A DNA stretch of 64,000 bases. It comes from DAOUMF01 sp034408935. GTDB taxonomy: Bacteria > Chloroflexota > Dehalococcoidia > SM23-28-2 > RBG-16-64-32. The notes beneath the pieces were generated by a model. That model made no database searches. It had not been told where the DNA came from and saw only the letters and a list, made by a program, of their open reading frames with translations. This document shows positions 14,421 to 22,812 of the stretch, in pieces. The DNA is taken from contig DAOUMV010000021.1 in the NCBI GenBank assembly GCA_034408935.1, positions 62,001 to 126,000 on the forward strand, written 5' to 3'. Positions within the stretch are counted from its first letter, which is position 1. Each line of letters opens with the position of its first letter. The translations under genes and the position numbers were made by a program.

Positions 14421-15782
14421 ATGGCTCGAAACGGTAGCCGGCCCGTCACGCAGATACAGCACGCCAGGCGCGGCACCATCACCGACGCCATGCGCCGCGT
14501 CGCCGAAAGGGAATCCCTACCTCCAGAGGTCGTCCGCGACGAAGTCGCCCGCGGCCGCATGGTCATCCCCGCCAACGTCCGTCACCTCGCCGGCCGACTC
14601 GACCCCCTCGGCATCGGTAAAGCCTGCACCATCAAGATCAACGCCAACATCGGCAACTCAGCCGTCACTTCCAACATCGACCAGGAGCTCGAAAAGCTCC
14701 ACACCTCCGTCCACTATGGCGCCGACACCGTCATGGACCTCTCCACCGGCGGCGACATCGACCGCATCCGTCAGGCCATCATCGACAACTCCACCGTCCC
14801 CATCGGCACCGTCCCCATCTACGAAGTCGTCACCCAGGTCGACCGTGTCGAAGACCTCACCCCGGACGACTTCGTCCGCATGGTCGAGCGCCACGCCCAG
14901 CAGGGCACCGACTTCCAGACCATCCACGCTGGCCTCCTCCTCGAATACCTGCCCCTCGCGGCCGAGCGCGTCACCGGCATCGTCTCCCGCGGCGGCTCCC
15001 TCATCGCCCAGTGGATGTTCTACTACCATAAGCAGAACCCGCTCTACGAGCGCTTCGACGATCTCTGCGACATCTTCCGCACCTACGACGTGACCTTCTC
15101 CCTGGGCGACGGCCTCCGCCCCGGCTGCCTGGCCGACGCCTCCGACGAGGCCCAGATAGCCGAGCTGCGCACCCTCGGCGAGCTCGTCCGCCGCGCCCGC
15201 GCCGCCGACTGCCAGGTGATGGTGGAAGGCCCCGGCCACGTGCCCTTGGATCAGATCGAGTACAACGTCCGCATCGAGCAGGAGCTGTGCGATGAGGCCC
15301 CCTTCTACGTCCTCGGCCCCCTCGTTACCGACATCGCCCCCGGCTATGATCACATCACCTCCGCCATCGGTGCGACGATGGCCGGCTACGCCGGCGCTTC
15401 CTTCCTCTGCTACGTCACCCCCAAAGAGCACCTGGGCCTGCCCGACCTGGACGACGTGAGGGAGGGTGTCATCGCCTACAAGATCGCCGCCCACGCCGCC
15501 GATGTCGCCCGCGGTCACGCCGGCGCCCGCGAACGCGACGATGAGCTGTCCAAGGCTCGCTACGACTTCGATTGGCAGAAGCAGTTCGACCTCTCCCTGG
15601 ACCCCGAAACCGCCCGCACCATGCACGACGAGACCCTGGGCCACGACACCTTCAAGACCGCCGAGTTCTGCTCCATGTGCGGCCCCAAGTTCTGCGCCAT
15701 GCAGATCTCCCGTCACCTGGGGGAGGAGCGTCCCCAGCCCAGCGAGGCCGAGGAGATGAAGCTGGCCGACAGGGAAAAGTGA
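14421..15782 (+). CDS. thiC: Phosphomethylpyrimidine synthase ThiC
   Basis: A 453-residue radical-SAM-type enzyme that turns aminoimidazole ribotide into HMP-P. The C-terminal CX2CX4C cluster site is at Cys417, Cys420 and Cys425 (FCSMCGPKFC). TKINANIGNS-like and MVEGPGHVPLDQIEYN motifs are also present. It is the short form without the N-terminal ThiC-associated domain. It is the first gene of the riboswitch operon, with GGAAAGGAG 6 bases from the ATG. Confidence 0.96.
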   Translation: MARNGSRPVTQIQHARRGTITDAMRRVAERESLPPEVVRDEVARGRMVIPANVRHLAGRLDPLGIGKACTIKINANIGNSAVTSNIDQELEKLHTSVHYGADTVMDLSTGGDIDRIRQAIIDNSTVPIGTVPIYEVVTQVDRVEDLTPDDFVRMVERHAQQGTDFQTIHAGLLLEYLPLAAERVTGIVSRGGSLIAQWMFYYHKQNPLYERFDDLCDIFRTYDVTFSLGDGLRPGCLADASDEAQIAELRTLGELVRRARAADCQVMVEGPGHVPLDQIEYNVRIEQELCDEAPFYVLGPLVTDIAPGYDHITSAIGATMAGYAGASFLCYVTPKEHLGLPDLDDVREGVIAYKIAAHAADVARGHAGARERDDELSKARYDFDWQKQFDLSLDPETARTMHDETLGHDTFKTAEFCSMCGPKFCAMQISRHLGEERPQPSEAEEMKLADREK

Positions 15783-15784
15783 CG

Positions 15785-16801
15785 ATGCCAACCACGGATG
15801 AGAGCTTCAAGATCGCGGCGGTTCAGGCGGCGCCCGTCTATCTAGATCGGGGTGCCACGGTTGACAAAGCCTGCGGGCTGATCGCCGAGGCGGCGCGCAA
15901 CGGCGCCCGTCTCATCGTGTTCCCCGAGTCGTTCGTCCCCGCCTATCCCGACTGGGTGTGGGCCGTTCCCCCGGGCCAGGACAGCATACTCGGCGACCTG
16001 TACGCCCGGCTACTGGACAACGCCGTCGAGATCCCCGGCGCTGCCACCCAGCGGCTGTGCCAGGCCGTCAAACGCGCCAAGACCCACGTGGTCATGGGCA
16101 TGACCGAACGCAATACGGAGGCGAGCGGGGCCAGCCTGTACAACACGTTGCTGTACATCGACGCGCAGGGGAATATCCTCGGCAAGCACCGCAAGCTCGT
16201 GCCGACGGGCGGCGAACGACTGGTGTGGGCGCAGGGCGACGGCAGCACGTTGCAGGTCTACGACACGCCCTTCGGCAGATTGGGCGGGCTGATCTGCTGG
16301 GAGAACTACATGCCGCTGGCGCGCTACGCTATGTATGCCTGGGGCACGCAGATCTACGTCGCGGCGACTTGGGACCAGGGCGAACCCTGGCTCTCCACTC
16401 TGCGGCACATCGCCAAGGAGGGCCGCGTCTACGTCATCGGCTGCTGCGTCGCCGAGCGCGTGGATGACATCCCGGAGCAGTTCCGCTTCCGCGAGTTCTT
16501 CCGGGCCGTCCGTGGCGAGTGGGTGAACCCCGGCGACAGCGCCATCGTTAGCCCCGAGGGTCAGTTCGTAGCCGGCCCATTGCACGAGGAGGAAGGCATC
16601 CTCTACGCGGATGTCGATCCCGCCCTCTTGCGGGGCCCCAAGTGGATTCTGGACGTGGCTGGCCACTACGCCCGACCGGACGTGTTCGAGCTCATCGTCA
16701 ACACCAACGCGCGCCCGATGATCACGTCTAGGGCGGACGTGCCTGGATCGAACGAGGACGCACCTAGGAAGAAGACCCGCAGAAAGCAGGCCACACCATG
16801 A
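15785..16801 (+). CDS. Nitrilase (carbon-nitrogen hydrolase) inside the thi operon
   Basis: A 338-residue branch-1 nitrilase-type enzyme. The catalytic triad is visible: Glu48 (FPESFVPAYPDWVW), Lys137 (KHRKLVPT) and Cys171 (ICWENYMPLARY). True nitrilases turn nitriles into acids plus ammonia. It starts 2 bases after the thiC stop and overlaps thiG by 4 bases (ATGA), so it is firmly co-transcribed under TPP control. That position is unusual and suggests a role in handling a thiamine precursor or breakdown product, or supply of ammonia; this is inference. The C-terminus is Lys/Arg-rich. Confidence 0.88.
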   Translation: MPTTDESFKIAAVQAAPVYLDRGATVDKACGLIAEAARNGARLIVFPESFVPAYPDWVWAVPPGQDSILGDLYARLLDNAVEIPGAATQRLCQAVKRAKTHVVMGMTERNTEASGASLYNTLLYIDAQGNILGKHRKLVPTGGERLVWAQGDGSTLQVYDTPFGRLGGLICWENYMPLARYAMYAWGTQIYVAATWDQGEPWLSTLRHIAKEGRVYVIGCCVAERVDDIPEQFRFREFFRAVRGEWVNPGDSAIVSPEGQFVAGPLHEEEGILYADVDPALLRGPKWILDVAGHYARPDVFELIVNTNARPMITSRADVPGSNEDAPRKKTRRKQATP

Positions 16802-17601
16802 CTGATGACCCTCTGACCATCGCTGGCAAGACGTTCCGCTCTCGCCTCATCGTTGGCACCGGCAAGTGGCGCAGCATGGAGGAGATGGGTGCCGCCATCG
16901 ATGCCTCCGGCGCCGAGATCGTCACCGTCGCCATCCGCCGCCTCCCCCTGGACAAGCCCGATGAGCCCAACCTGATGGATCATCTGGACTGGAAGCGTTA
17001 CACTCTTCTCCCCAACACCGCTGGCAGCCGCACGGTGGACGAGGCGCTGTTCACCGCCCGCCTCGCCCGCGAGCTCACCGGCTCCGACTGGGTGAAGCTG
17101 GAGGTGATCCCCGACCCCAACTATCTCCTTCCCGACCCCATCGAGACGCTGGAGGCCGCTCGCACCCTCATAGACGAGGGGTTCACCGTTCTTCCCTACA
17201 TCCACGCTGACCCCGTCCTGGCGCGAAGGCTGGAGGAGGTCGGCTGCGCCACCGTCATGCCCCTCGGCTCCCCCATCGGCTCCGGCCGCGGCGTTTTCAC
17301 TTTGGAGGAGATACAGATCATCGTCGAGAACGCTGGCGTGCCCGTCGTCGTCGATGCCGGGCTGGGCGCCCCTTCGGACGCCTCCCTCGCCCTGGAGATC
17401 GGCGCCGACGCCGTGCTGGTGAACACCGCTATCGCTCAGGCGCAGGACGCGGTGGCCATGGCGGAGGCGTTCCGCAAGGGCGTGGAGGCGGGGCGGCAGG
17501 CCTACCTGGCCGGCCGCATCCCCAGAAAGGAGCTGGCCCAGGCCTCCAGCCCTACAGAAGGCGTGCCCGCCGCCGGGCGGGGCCTGGCCCGACCCTCCTA
17601 A
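16798..17601 (+). CDS. thiG: Thiazole synthase ThiG
   Basis: A 267-residue TIM-barrel enzyme that builds thiazole phosphate from DXP, dehydroglycine and ThiS thiocarboxylate. Lys100 in SDWVKLEV is the Schiff-base lysine; GSPIGSGRG and VVDAGLGAPSDA are family motifs. The start ATG overlaps the nitrilase stop. The dehydroglycine would come from ThiO in the same operon (an aerobic route, no ThiH present). Confidence 0.95.
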   Translation: MTDDPLTIAGKTFRSRLIVGTGKWRSMEEMGAAIDASGAEIVTVAIRRLPLDKPDEPNLMDHLDWKRYTLLPNTAGSRTVDEALFTARLARELTGSDWVKLEVIPDPNYLLPDPIETLEAARTLIDEGFTVLPYIHADPVLARRLEEVGCATVMPLGSPIGSGRGVFTLEEIQIIVENAGVPVVVDAGLGAPSDASLALEIGADAVLVNTAIAQAQDAVAMAEAFRKGVEAGRQAYLAGRIPRKELAQASSPTEGVPAAGRGLARPS

Positions 17602-17672
17602 TGCTCGCTACGGGCAATCTGCCGCATTCACGTCAGTCTGGTACCTGTGCGGAACACCACAGGGAGGCAGAT

Positions 17673-17972
17673 ATGTCAGTCTATATGATCGTCGAGATCG
17701 AGATCCGGAACGAGGAGATGTACGGTGAGTATATGGCTAAAGTTCCGGCCGTGGTGCACAAGTATGGGGGCCGCTACATAGTCCGCGGTGGTAAGGTTAC
17801 GCCTCTGGCAGGTAACTGGCGGCCCCAGAGGCTGATCATCCTAGAGTTCGAGTCTACAGCGCAGATGCTCCGGTTCATCTCTTCACCCGATTACCGCGAC
17901 TTGGCCCCGCTTCGGGAGAACTCTACCAGCACCCGGTCCATAGCCATCGAAGGCGTCGCTCGTCCCACCTGA
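17673..17972 (+). CDS. DUF1330-like dimeric alpha/beta-barrel protein
   Basis: A 99-residue protein with the DUF1330 pattern: MIVEIEIRNEEMYGEYM at the start and GGKVTPLAGNWRPQRLIILEF in the middle. Ferredoxin-like dimeric barrels of this kind often act as small enzymes or monooxygenase-like folds, but no function is set for the family. ATG 17673 follows AGGGAGG. It overlaps tenI by one base (TGATG). Its place in a thiamine operon is unusual. Confidence 0.75.
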   Translation: MSVYMIVEIEIRNEEMYGEYMAKVPAVVHKYGGRYIVRGGKVTPLAGNWRPQRLIILEFESTAQMLRFISSPDYRDLAPLRENSTSTRSIAIEGVARPT

Positions 17973-18643
17973 TGCCGCTGCCACTCCCCTGCCTCATGCT
18001 CATCACCGATCGCCACCTGCTCGGTGGCGCAGACGCCCTCATCGCTGCCGTTGAGGCCGCCGTGCAGGGCGGCGTGGACGCCGTACAGCTCCGCGAGAAG
18101 GACCCAGACGGGCGTAGCCTGCCACCCGAGGACCTCCTGCCGCTGGCCCGCCGCCTGCGCCAGGCGACCCAGAGGCGAGCGGTTCTGCTGGTCAACGGGC
18201 CGGCCGACGGCGTAGCCCTGGACGTGGCCCTCGCCGCCGAGGCCGATGGCATCCATCTGCCGGAGATCGCGCCGCCTGTGCAGCGCCCTCGGAAGGGACT
18301 CCTCGTGGGCCGCTCGGTGCATTCCCTCGAGGCTGCCCGCCGCGCCGAGGCGGAGGGCGCCGATTACCTCGTCGCCGGGCCCGTTTACGAGACCCGCTCC
18401 CACCCCGGCCGTGAGCCCGCCGGCCTCTCGCTGATCGAGGAGGTGGCTCGGAGCGTGCGCGTGCCCGTGCTCGCCATCGGCGGGGTCAGAGCCACTAGGG
18501 TGGGGGAGACGGTGTGGGCCGGAGCCTCCGGGATCGCCGTCATCTCCGCCGTTCTCGCCCAGCCGGACAGGCGGGCTGCCGCCAGCGAGCTGCGCAGCGC
18601 CTTGGATGCCGCCTGGGCCGCCGTGGGAGCCGCCCGCCCGTGA
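17972..18643 (+). CDS. tenI: Thiazole tautomerase TenI
   Basis: A 223-residue ThiE-fold protein. It keeps the TenI signature GRSVHSLEAARRAE, with catalytic His117, and PVYETRSHPGREPAGL. The ThiE metal site is altered (VNGPAD where ThiE has ND; LPE in place of GQKD). It should therefore isomerise the thiazole product rather than join thiazole and HMP; the joining enzyme is the convergent thiE. The stop overlaps the next start (GTGA). Confidence 0.8.
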   Translation: MPLPLPCLMLITDRHLLGGADALIAAVEAAVQGGVDAVQLREKDPDGRSLPPEDLLPLARRLRQATQRRAVLLVNGPADGVALDVALAAEADGIHLPEIAPPVQRPRKGLLVGRSVHSLEAARRAEAEGADYLVAGPVYETRSHPGREPAGLSLIEEVARSVRVPVLAIGGVRATRVGETVWAGASGIAVISAVLAQPDRRAAASELRSALDAAWAAVGAARP

Positions 18644-19386
18644 TCACCGTCACCGTCAACGGCAAGCCGCGGGAGCTGGAGGGCCCCCTCAACGTCAACG
18701 CTTTCCTGAAAGCGCTCGACATAAACTCGCGTCAGGTGGCGGTGGCCGTCAACGGCGAGGTCGTCCCCCGCAGCGAATGGGGCAGCGTGACGGTCAACGA
18801 CGGCGACATGGTGGAGGTGGTTCGTGCCGTCGGCGGGGGCGCTCACGTCAAGCCCATCAAGGAGCCATTTGCCATGGAAGCATTCTTCTTCCTGCTCGCC
18901 TTCGGCGCTGGCGTGGCCGGCGCCACCCAGATTCTGGTCAACGGCGCTATGGGGGAGGAGCGCGGCGTGCCGGAGGCGATGATGGTGTCCGTGACCGTCA
19001 CCTACGGCTCCGTGCTCGTCTTCATGCTCTCGCGGTGGGTCTTGCTGGGGGAGCTGAACTTGAACACGCCGGGGAGGCCGCTGATCTACCTGCTGCCCCT
19101 GGCCGTCATCGCCCTCCTTGCTTTCCTGGGTATCATGCGCGGCCTGGAGTGGTACTACTTCCTCGGTGGCCTGGCCGGGGCCTTCATCGTCTGGACGGTG
19201 GCCTTCACCGGCCCCCGCATCGGCATCGCTGCCACCGGTGCCGTCTTCATCGCCGGACAGATGGTGGCCGCCATCGCCTGGGATCACATGGGGCTCCTGG
19301 CCCAGGCCAAGGACCCCATCGACGCTCTCAAGGTTGTTGGCGCCCTTCTCATCGTTGGCGGCGTCGTCCTAGTGCGGGGGTTCTGA
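18640..19386 (+). CDS. ThiS sulfur carrier fused in frame to a DUF606 (YdcZ-type) permease
   Basis: A 248-residue open frame. Residues 1-67 are a complete ThiS ubiquitin-like domain ending VRAVGGG, where a stop would be expected. Instead a short linker (AHVKPIKEPFA) leads into a five-helix DUF606/DMT-type membrane domain (79-248). The GTG start overlaps the tenI stop. An internal AAGGAG and ATG at 18874 sit exactly at the start of the permease domain, so it may also be made alone. ThiS needs a free C-terminal Gly-Gly, so a fusion would need cleavage. A lost stop codon or assembly error is the alternative. Confidence 0.8.
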   Translation: MITVTVNGKPRELEGPLNVNAFLKALDINSRQVAVAVNGEVVPRSEWGSVTVNDGDMVEVVRAVGGGAHVKPIKEPFAMEAFFFLLAFGAGVAGATQILVNGAMGEERGVPEAMMVSVTVTYGSVLVFMLSRWVLLGELNLNTPGRPLIYLLPLAVIALLAFLGIMRGLEWYYFLGGLAGAFIVWTVAFTGPRIGIAATGAVFIAGQMVAAIAWDHMGLLAQAKDPIDALKVVGALLIVGGVVLVRGF

Positions 19387-20486
19387 TGGCCGACGTTGTC
19401 ATCGTTGGCGGGGGCATCATCGGCTGCGCCTCCGCCTACTACCTGTCGAAGGCCGGCGCCAGCGTCACGCTGCTGGAGCGGGACGAGGTGGCAGGTGCGG
19501 CCTCCGGGGCCGCCGCGGGCATCCTGGTGACGCCGCCGGAGGCCCTCCCCAGCGCCACCTTCGGCGACCTCTGTCGGGCCGGGGTGGATGCCTATCCTTC
19601 CCTGGTCGAGGCCTTGCGCGACGAAGCGGGCATTGATGTGCAGTACCTTGACTCCGGTATCCTCTTGCCAGCCTGGTCGGAGCAATGGGCTCAGGCGCTG
19701 CGCGTTCTGGCTGGCTGGCACGACGGACTGGGGCTGAACCTGGAATGGGTGGAGGGCAGCCCCCTGCGCGTTCTGGAGCCCTCGCTGGCGGCCAGCGTGC
19801 TGGGAGCGGCATATTCGCCAGAAGGGCACCACGTGAATCCGGGCCTCCTGACCCAGGCCCTGGCCCGGGCCGCTGCCAACGCTGGCGCCGTAGTCAAGCA
19901 GGGGACGGCCGTAGTCGGCTTCCTTGGCCAGGGCTCCCGGGTGGCGGCCGTGCGTACCTCGGACGGCGATGCCATCGCCGCCGACCGCGTCGTCCTGGCC
20001 GCCGGGCCCTGGACGCAGCGCCTGGCCCGCAGGCTGGGCGTGGACGTGCCGACCCGTCCCATGCGCGGTCAGATGTTGGCCTACCGCTCTTCGGCGGTGC
20101 GGCATATCGTCTGGGGTGAGGACGGCTACCTGGTCCCCAAGGCGGGAGGCTTCCTGTTCGCCGGGGCCACCGTGGAGGACGTAGGGTTCCGTCCCGTGAC
20201 CACCCGCCGCGGGCTGTCGCAGGTGCGACGGATGGCGCTGGCGATCGCTCCGGCGCTGCGCTACCCGGAAATAGCGAGCGACTGGGCCGGCCTGCGTCCC
20301 GGGTCGCCGGACGACCGTCCCATCATCGGCCGCCTGCCCGGGCAGGACAACGTCCTCGTGGCCACCGGCCACTTCCGTAACGGAATCCTCCTGGGTCCCA
20401 TCACCGGCAGGCTCATCGCCGAACTCATGGCCGACGGAAAGACGGAGATGCCGCTGGAGCCGTTCAGCCCCTCGCGGTTCGGCTAG
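19386..20486 (+). CDS. thiO: Glycine oxidase ThiO
   Basis: A 366-residue FAD enzyme of the DAO/glycine-oxidase family. The N-terminal VVIVGGGIIGCASAYYLSKAG binds FAD; GLRPGSPDDRPIIGRLPG and TGHFRNGILLGPITG are typical ThiO motifs. It oxidises glycine to the imine that ThiG uses. It overlaps the ThiS/permease stop by one base and is the last gene of the operon. Its TAG stop overlaps that of the convergent thiE in CTAG. Confidence 0.92.
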   Translation: MADVVIVGGGIIGCASAYYLSKAGASVTLLERDEVAGAASGAAAGILVTPPEALPSATFGDLCRAGVDAYPSLVEALRDEAGIDVQYLDSGILLPAWSEQWAQALRVLAGWHDGLGLNLEWVEGSPLRVLEPSLAASVLGAAYSPEGHHVNPGLLTQALARAAANAGAVVKQGTAVVGFLGQGSRVAAVRTSDGDAIAADRVVLAAGPWTQRLARRLGVDVPTRPMRGQMLAYRSSAVRHIVWGEDGYLVPKAGGFLFAGATVEDVGFRPVTTRRGLSQVRRMALAIAPALRYPEIASDWAGLRPGSPDDRPIIGRLPGQDNVLVATGHFRNGILLGPITGRLIAELMADGKTEMPLEPFSPSRFG

Positions 20487-21106
20487 CCGAGCCGTTCCGC
20501 CAGACGCCGCGCCGCCTTCTGGACGTCCGGCGCCGTCACCACCGCCGCGATGACGGCCGCCATGTCCGCGCCCGCCGTCACCACCTCGTCGATGTTCGTC
20601 TCGTTAATGCCGCCGATGGCGCACACGGGCAGCGACACGGCCGCCTTCACCGCCCGCAGCGTCCCCGTGGTCGCCGGACGGGTGTCCTCCTTGGAGCCAG
20701 TGGGGAACAGCCGTCCCACGGAAGCGTAGTCGGCGCCGTCCGCCTCCGCGCGGCTGGCCTCCTCCGGGTTGTTGGTGGAGCAGCCCACGATCATCTCTCG
20801 TGGGACCAGCCGCCGCACTACGCTCACCGGCAGATCTTTCTGCCCCACGTGCACCCCGTGGGCCTCCACCGCCAGCGCCAGGTCCACGTGGTCGTTCACG
20901 ATGAACGCCGCTCCGCTCTCCTGGCAGAGACTCCGCAGCGCCCGCGCGATGTGAAGCTGGATACCCTTCTCCCGCCGCTTGTCCCGGAGCTGGATCAGCC
21001 GCGCTCCCCCGGCCAGCGCCTGCCGGGCTACCTCCACCTCGTCGCGGCCGGCCGCCACCTCCGGGTCGATGATCACGTACAGGCCGCGAAGTTCGTACCG
21101 TTGCAT
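20483..21106 (-). CDS. thiE: Thiamine phosphate synthase ThiE
   Basis: A 207-residue TIM barrel that joins HMP-PP to thiazole phosphate. QLRDK, the metal-binding Asn71-Asp72 (FIVNDHVDLA) and Asp91 (GVHVGQKD) are intact, unlike in the TenI copy. The start ATG 21106 follows AGGGGG. It lies 23 bases behind a membrane protein gene, is convergent to thiO and is not behind the riboswitch. Confidence 0.9.
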   Translation of the reverse strand: MQRYELRGLYVIIDPEVAAGRDEVEVARQALAGGARLIQLRDKRREKGIQLHIARALRSLCQESGAAFIVNDHVDLALAVEAHGVHVGQKDLPVSVVRRLVPREMIVGCSTNNPEEASRAEADGADYASVGRLFPTGSKEDTRPATTGTLRAVKAAVSLPVCAIGGINETNIDEVVTAGADMAAVIAAVVTAPDVQKAARRLAERLG

Positions 21107-21129
21107 GTCTTGCCCCCTGAAAGCGCGCC

Positions 21130-21837
21130 TCAATCAGCTTGCTGGCCGTATCCACGCACGTATAGCTGCGCTCTCAGCCAGCGGCGTAGCCATCCCAAAC
21201 GGCCGGCTCTGGCCAGGAGAACGGTAGCCGCGACGGCCGGCAGCATCACCGCCAGCAGCAGGCCGAACCAGTCGCCCAGCCAGCTCAGCACCGCCTCGGT
21301 GACAGTCTCGATCACGTCGACGGCAACTACATCGTCCCACACCCGCTCCCAGTGGAGGAAGTACTCCTTTACCCACCAGGGCAGCCCCAGGGCGGTAATC
21401 CACAGGGCCAGCCGTGGGGGCGTGAGTTTGTACCAGGAGACGTAGGTGGTGGCCACCATGACGAAGATGTAGAAGATTTCGAATATGTTGGGACAGAGGA
21501 ACAGGATCTTGCGCTCTCCTGTCAACTGGAACAGGAAGAAGCCGGTGAGTCGCCATAAGAACAACCCTAGGCTGATGCGCCGCGCCCAGCCGACTCCCCA
21601 TCGCAGTTGCGTGACGATGAACTCGATGCTCAGGTAGTACATGTCGGGGTACTTGTCGAGCTTGTGGTAGGAGTCGGGATAGCCGCCCCAGGGCATGAGA
21701 GACCAGGCGACTACGTCCAGGGCATCGCAGCAAAGGGACGCTATGCCACCCCACAGGGGCCACCGGAAAATGGTCAGCGGCACTGTGAAACGTATCAGAA
21801 GGACGATGAACAGCCCTACGTCTATGTCCAAGAGCAC
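21130..21837 (-). CDS. Polytopic membrane protein of unknown function
   Basis: A 235-residue protein with about six hydrophobic segments, rich in Trp and Tyr; the loop GGYPDSYHKLDKYPDMYY holds conserved-looking aromatics and acids. I do not recognise the family. The start is either GTG 21837 or TTG 21831; GGAGAG fits the TTG better. It is upstream of thiE on the same strand, so a role in precursor uptake can be asked but not assumed. Confidence 0.65.
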   Translation of the reverse strand: MLLDIDVGLFIVLLIRFTVPLTIFRWPLWGGIASLCCDALDVVAWSLMPWGGYPDSYHKLDKYPDMYYLSIEFIVTQLRWGVGWARRISLGLFLWRLTGFFLFQLTGERKILFLCPNIFEIFYIFVMVATTYVSWYKLTPPRLALWITALGLPWWVKEYFLHWERVWDDVVAVDVIETVTEAVLSWLGDWFGLLLAVMLPAVAATVLLARAGRLGWLRRWLRAQLYVRGYGQQAD

Positions 21838-21931
21838 TCTCCATAGGCGACGGTCGTCGCGATTCTATCAGCGGTGAGTTATGCGCTCAAGGAGAGACAC
21901 ACCGTGACCTGAGCTGCTCATGCGGTGGGTG

Positions 21932-21971
21932 CCACAAAGGCAACAGCCGCCCCGACGCGTCGGGGCGGCTG
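21932..21971 (-). terminator. Strong hairpin terminator behind two small genes
   Basis: A perfect 28-base palindrome (CAGCCGCCCCGACG and its complement, 21944-21971), then TTGCCTTTGTGG on the minus strand. It ends the 22395-21992 pair. Confidence 0.65.
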
Positions 21972-21991
21972 CGAATAGTCTTGCCGTTCCC

Positions 21992-22177
21992 CTAGTGGGC
22001 CACTGCCTCTTCCCTGCGTCGCTTCGGGCGTGACGCCCCGGCCGGTGGATGCTGGCGGCCGTTCCAGATGGAGCGCCGGTGGGTGCCCGATGAGGCGGCG
22101 GCGAGCAGCCTGGAGCCGATGATGCCTAGGCTGATGCCCAGAGCGAAGCCGTAGAGGAACCTGACTGCCCCTGCCAT
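21992..22177 (-). CDS. 61-residue one-helix protein
   Basis: An N-terminal helix (VRFLYGFALGISLGIIGSRLLAA) is followed by a basic tail, like YtxH-type small envelope proteins. The ATG overlaps the zinc-ribbon gene's stop (TGATG), so the two are translated together. Function unknown. Confidence 0.6.
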   Translation of the reverse strand: MAGAVRFLYGFALGISLGIIGSRLLAAASSGTHRRSIWNGRQHPPAGASRPKRRREEAVAH

Positions 22178-22395
22178 CACTGCCTCTTGGAGGAGGCCTG
22201 CCACAACCGGGGGGCCGCCTCCTGGATCAGGTGCGAAGTGGGTTGTGGGATCGCTTCGTGGCTCTTGCCGTTCAGTTCGTCGTCGTCCTCCGCTGTGAAG
22301 CCGCAGCCGCCGCAAAGGTAGTACTTCCCCCACATGTCCCACGAAATCCCCAGAGGCTGGTCACAGCGGGGACAGCGATGCGCTATTCGCTGCAT
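22177..22395 (-). CDS. 72-residue zinc-ribbon protein
   Basis: Two CxxC pairs (CPRC and CGGC, about 20 residues apart) form a single zinc ribbon, followed by an acidic, Gln-rich tail. GGAGG lies 8 bases from the ATG. The leader (22396-22480 on the minus strand) folds into a GC-rich hairpin around 22428-22463 (CCGGGC..GGCCCGG). It is the first gene of the pair; the role is unknown. Confidence 0.65.
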   Translation of the reverse strand: MQRIAHRCPRCDQPLGISWDMWGKYYLCGGCGFTAEDDDELNGKSHEAIPQPTSHLIQEAAPRLWQASSKRQ

Positions 22396-22812
22396 GACCC
22401 GCACCTCCGTTCTGGGGCGACCAAATTGAACACCGGGCCAGAGGGCATAGCCCTCCGCCCGGCTTTGCGGCGCGCTATGACCTCTTTCCACGGCCTACGG
22501 GGTTAGCTGACGGGTTAGGACTGAAAGAGCCGCCCTTCCCGACTGCTGTCGAGATTCACCCCTGTATACGGTTCCCCCGTTCCCGCCTGCCTTGCGGGAT
22601 TCGGCCTGTCGTGGTCGCCGTCCGAATCATAATCATAGATGCAAATGGCGAAGCTGTCAACAAGAACCCTCGTTCGTCATTCCCATTTCGTCTCGCCCCG
22701 CCGAGCGGGGCTTCAGGCTTTCTCCTCTCGCTTGACGGAATGCCGTAACGCCGGAGCCTACCACACGTCTTGCCTAGTAAAGACATTGCCAGCTAGGAGA
22801 ATAGCTGCCTGG
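22396..22812. other. Intergenic region with hairpins, no gene
   Basis: The spacer between divergent genes. GCCCCGC/GCGGGGC (22695-22711, 3-base loop) is followed by CTTCAGG, resembling the dispersed hairpin family. On the minus strand CTAACCCGTCAG CTAACCCC (near 22503-22522) forms a direct repeat of period 12 upstream of the zinc-ribbon leader. Confidence 0.4.

Noticed and set aside
14658..15791. Long open frame antisense to thiC (377 codons) rich in Gly, Val and Ala.
   Set aside because: It is the mirror of thiC codon bias in GC-rich DNA. No ribosome site or family pattern; thiC itself is certain.
22396..22500. CGCAAAGCC plus a strong hairpin upstream of the zinc-ribbon gene, at first like a c-di-GMP class I riboswitch.
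   Set aside because: The other conserved aptamer parts (GGGCAAACC-type loop, the GGTAGC-type 3' side) are missing. A covariance-model search (RF01051) would settle it.
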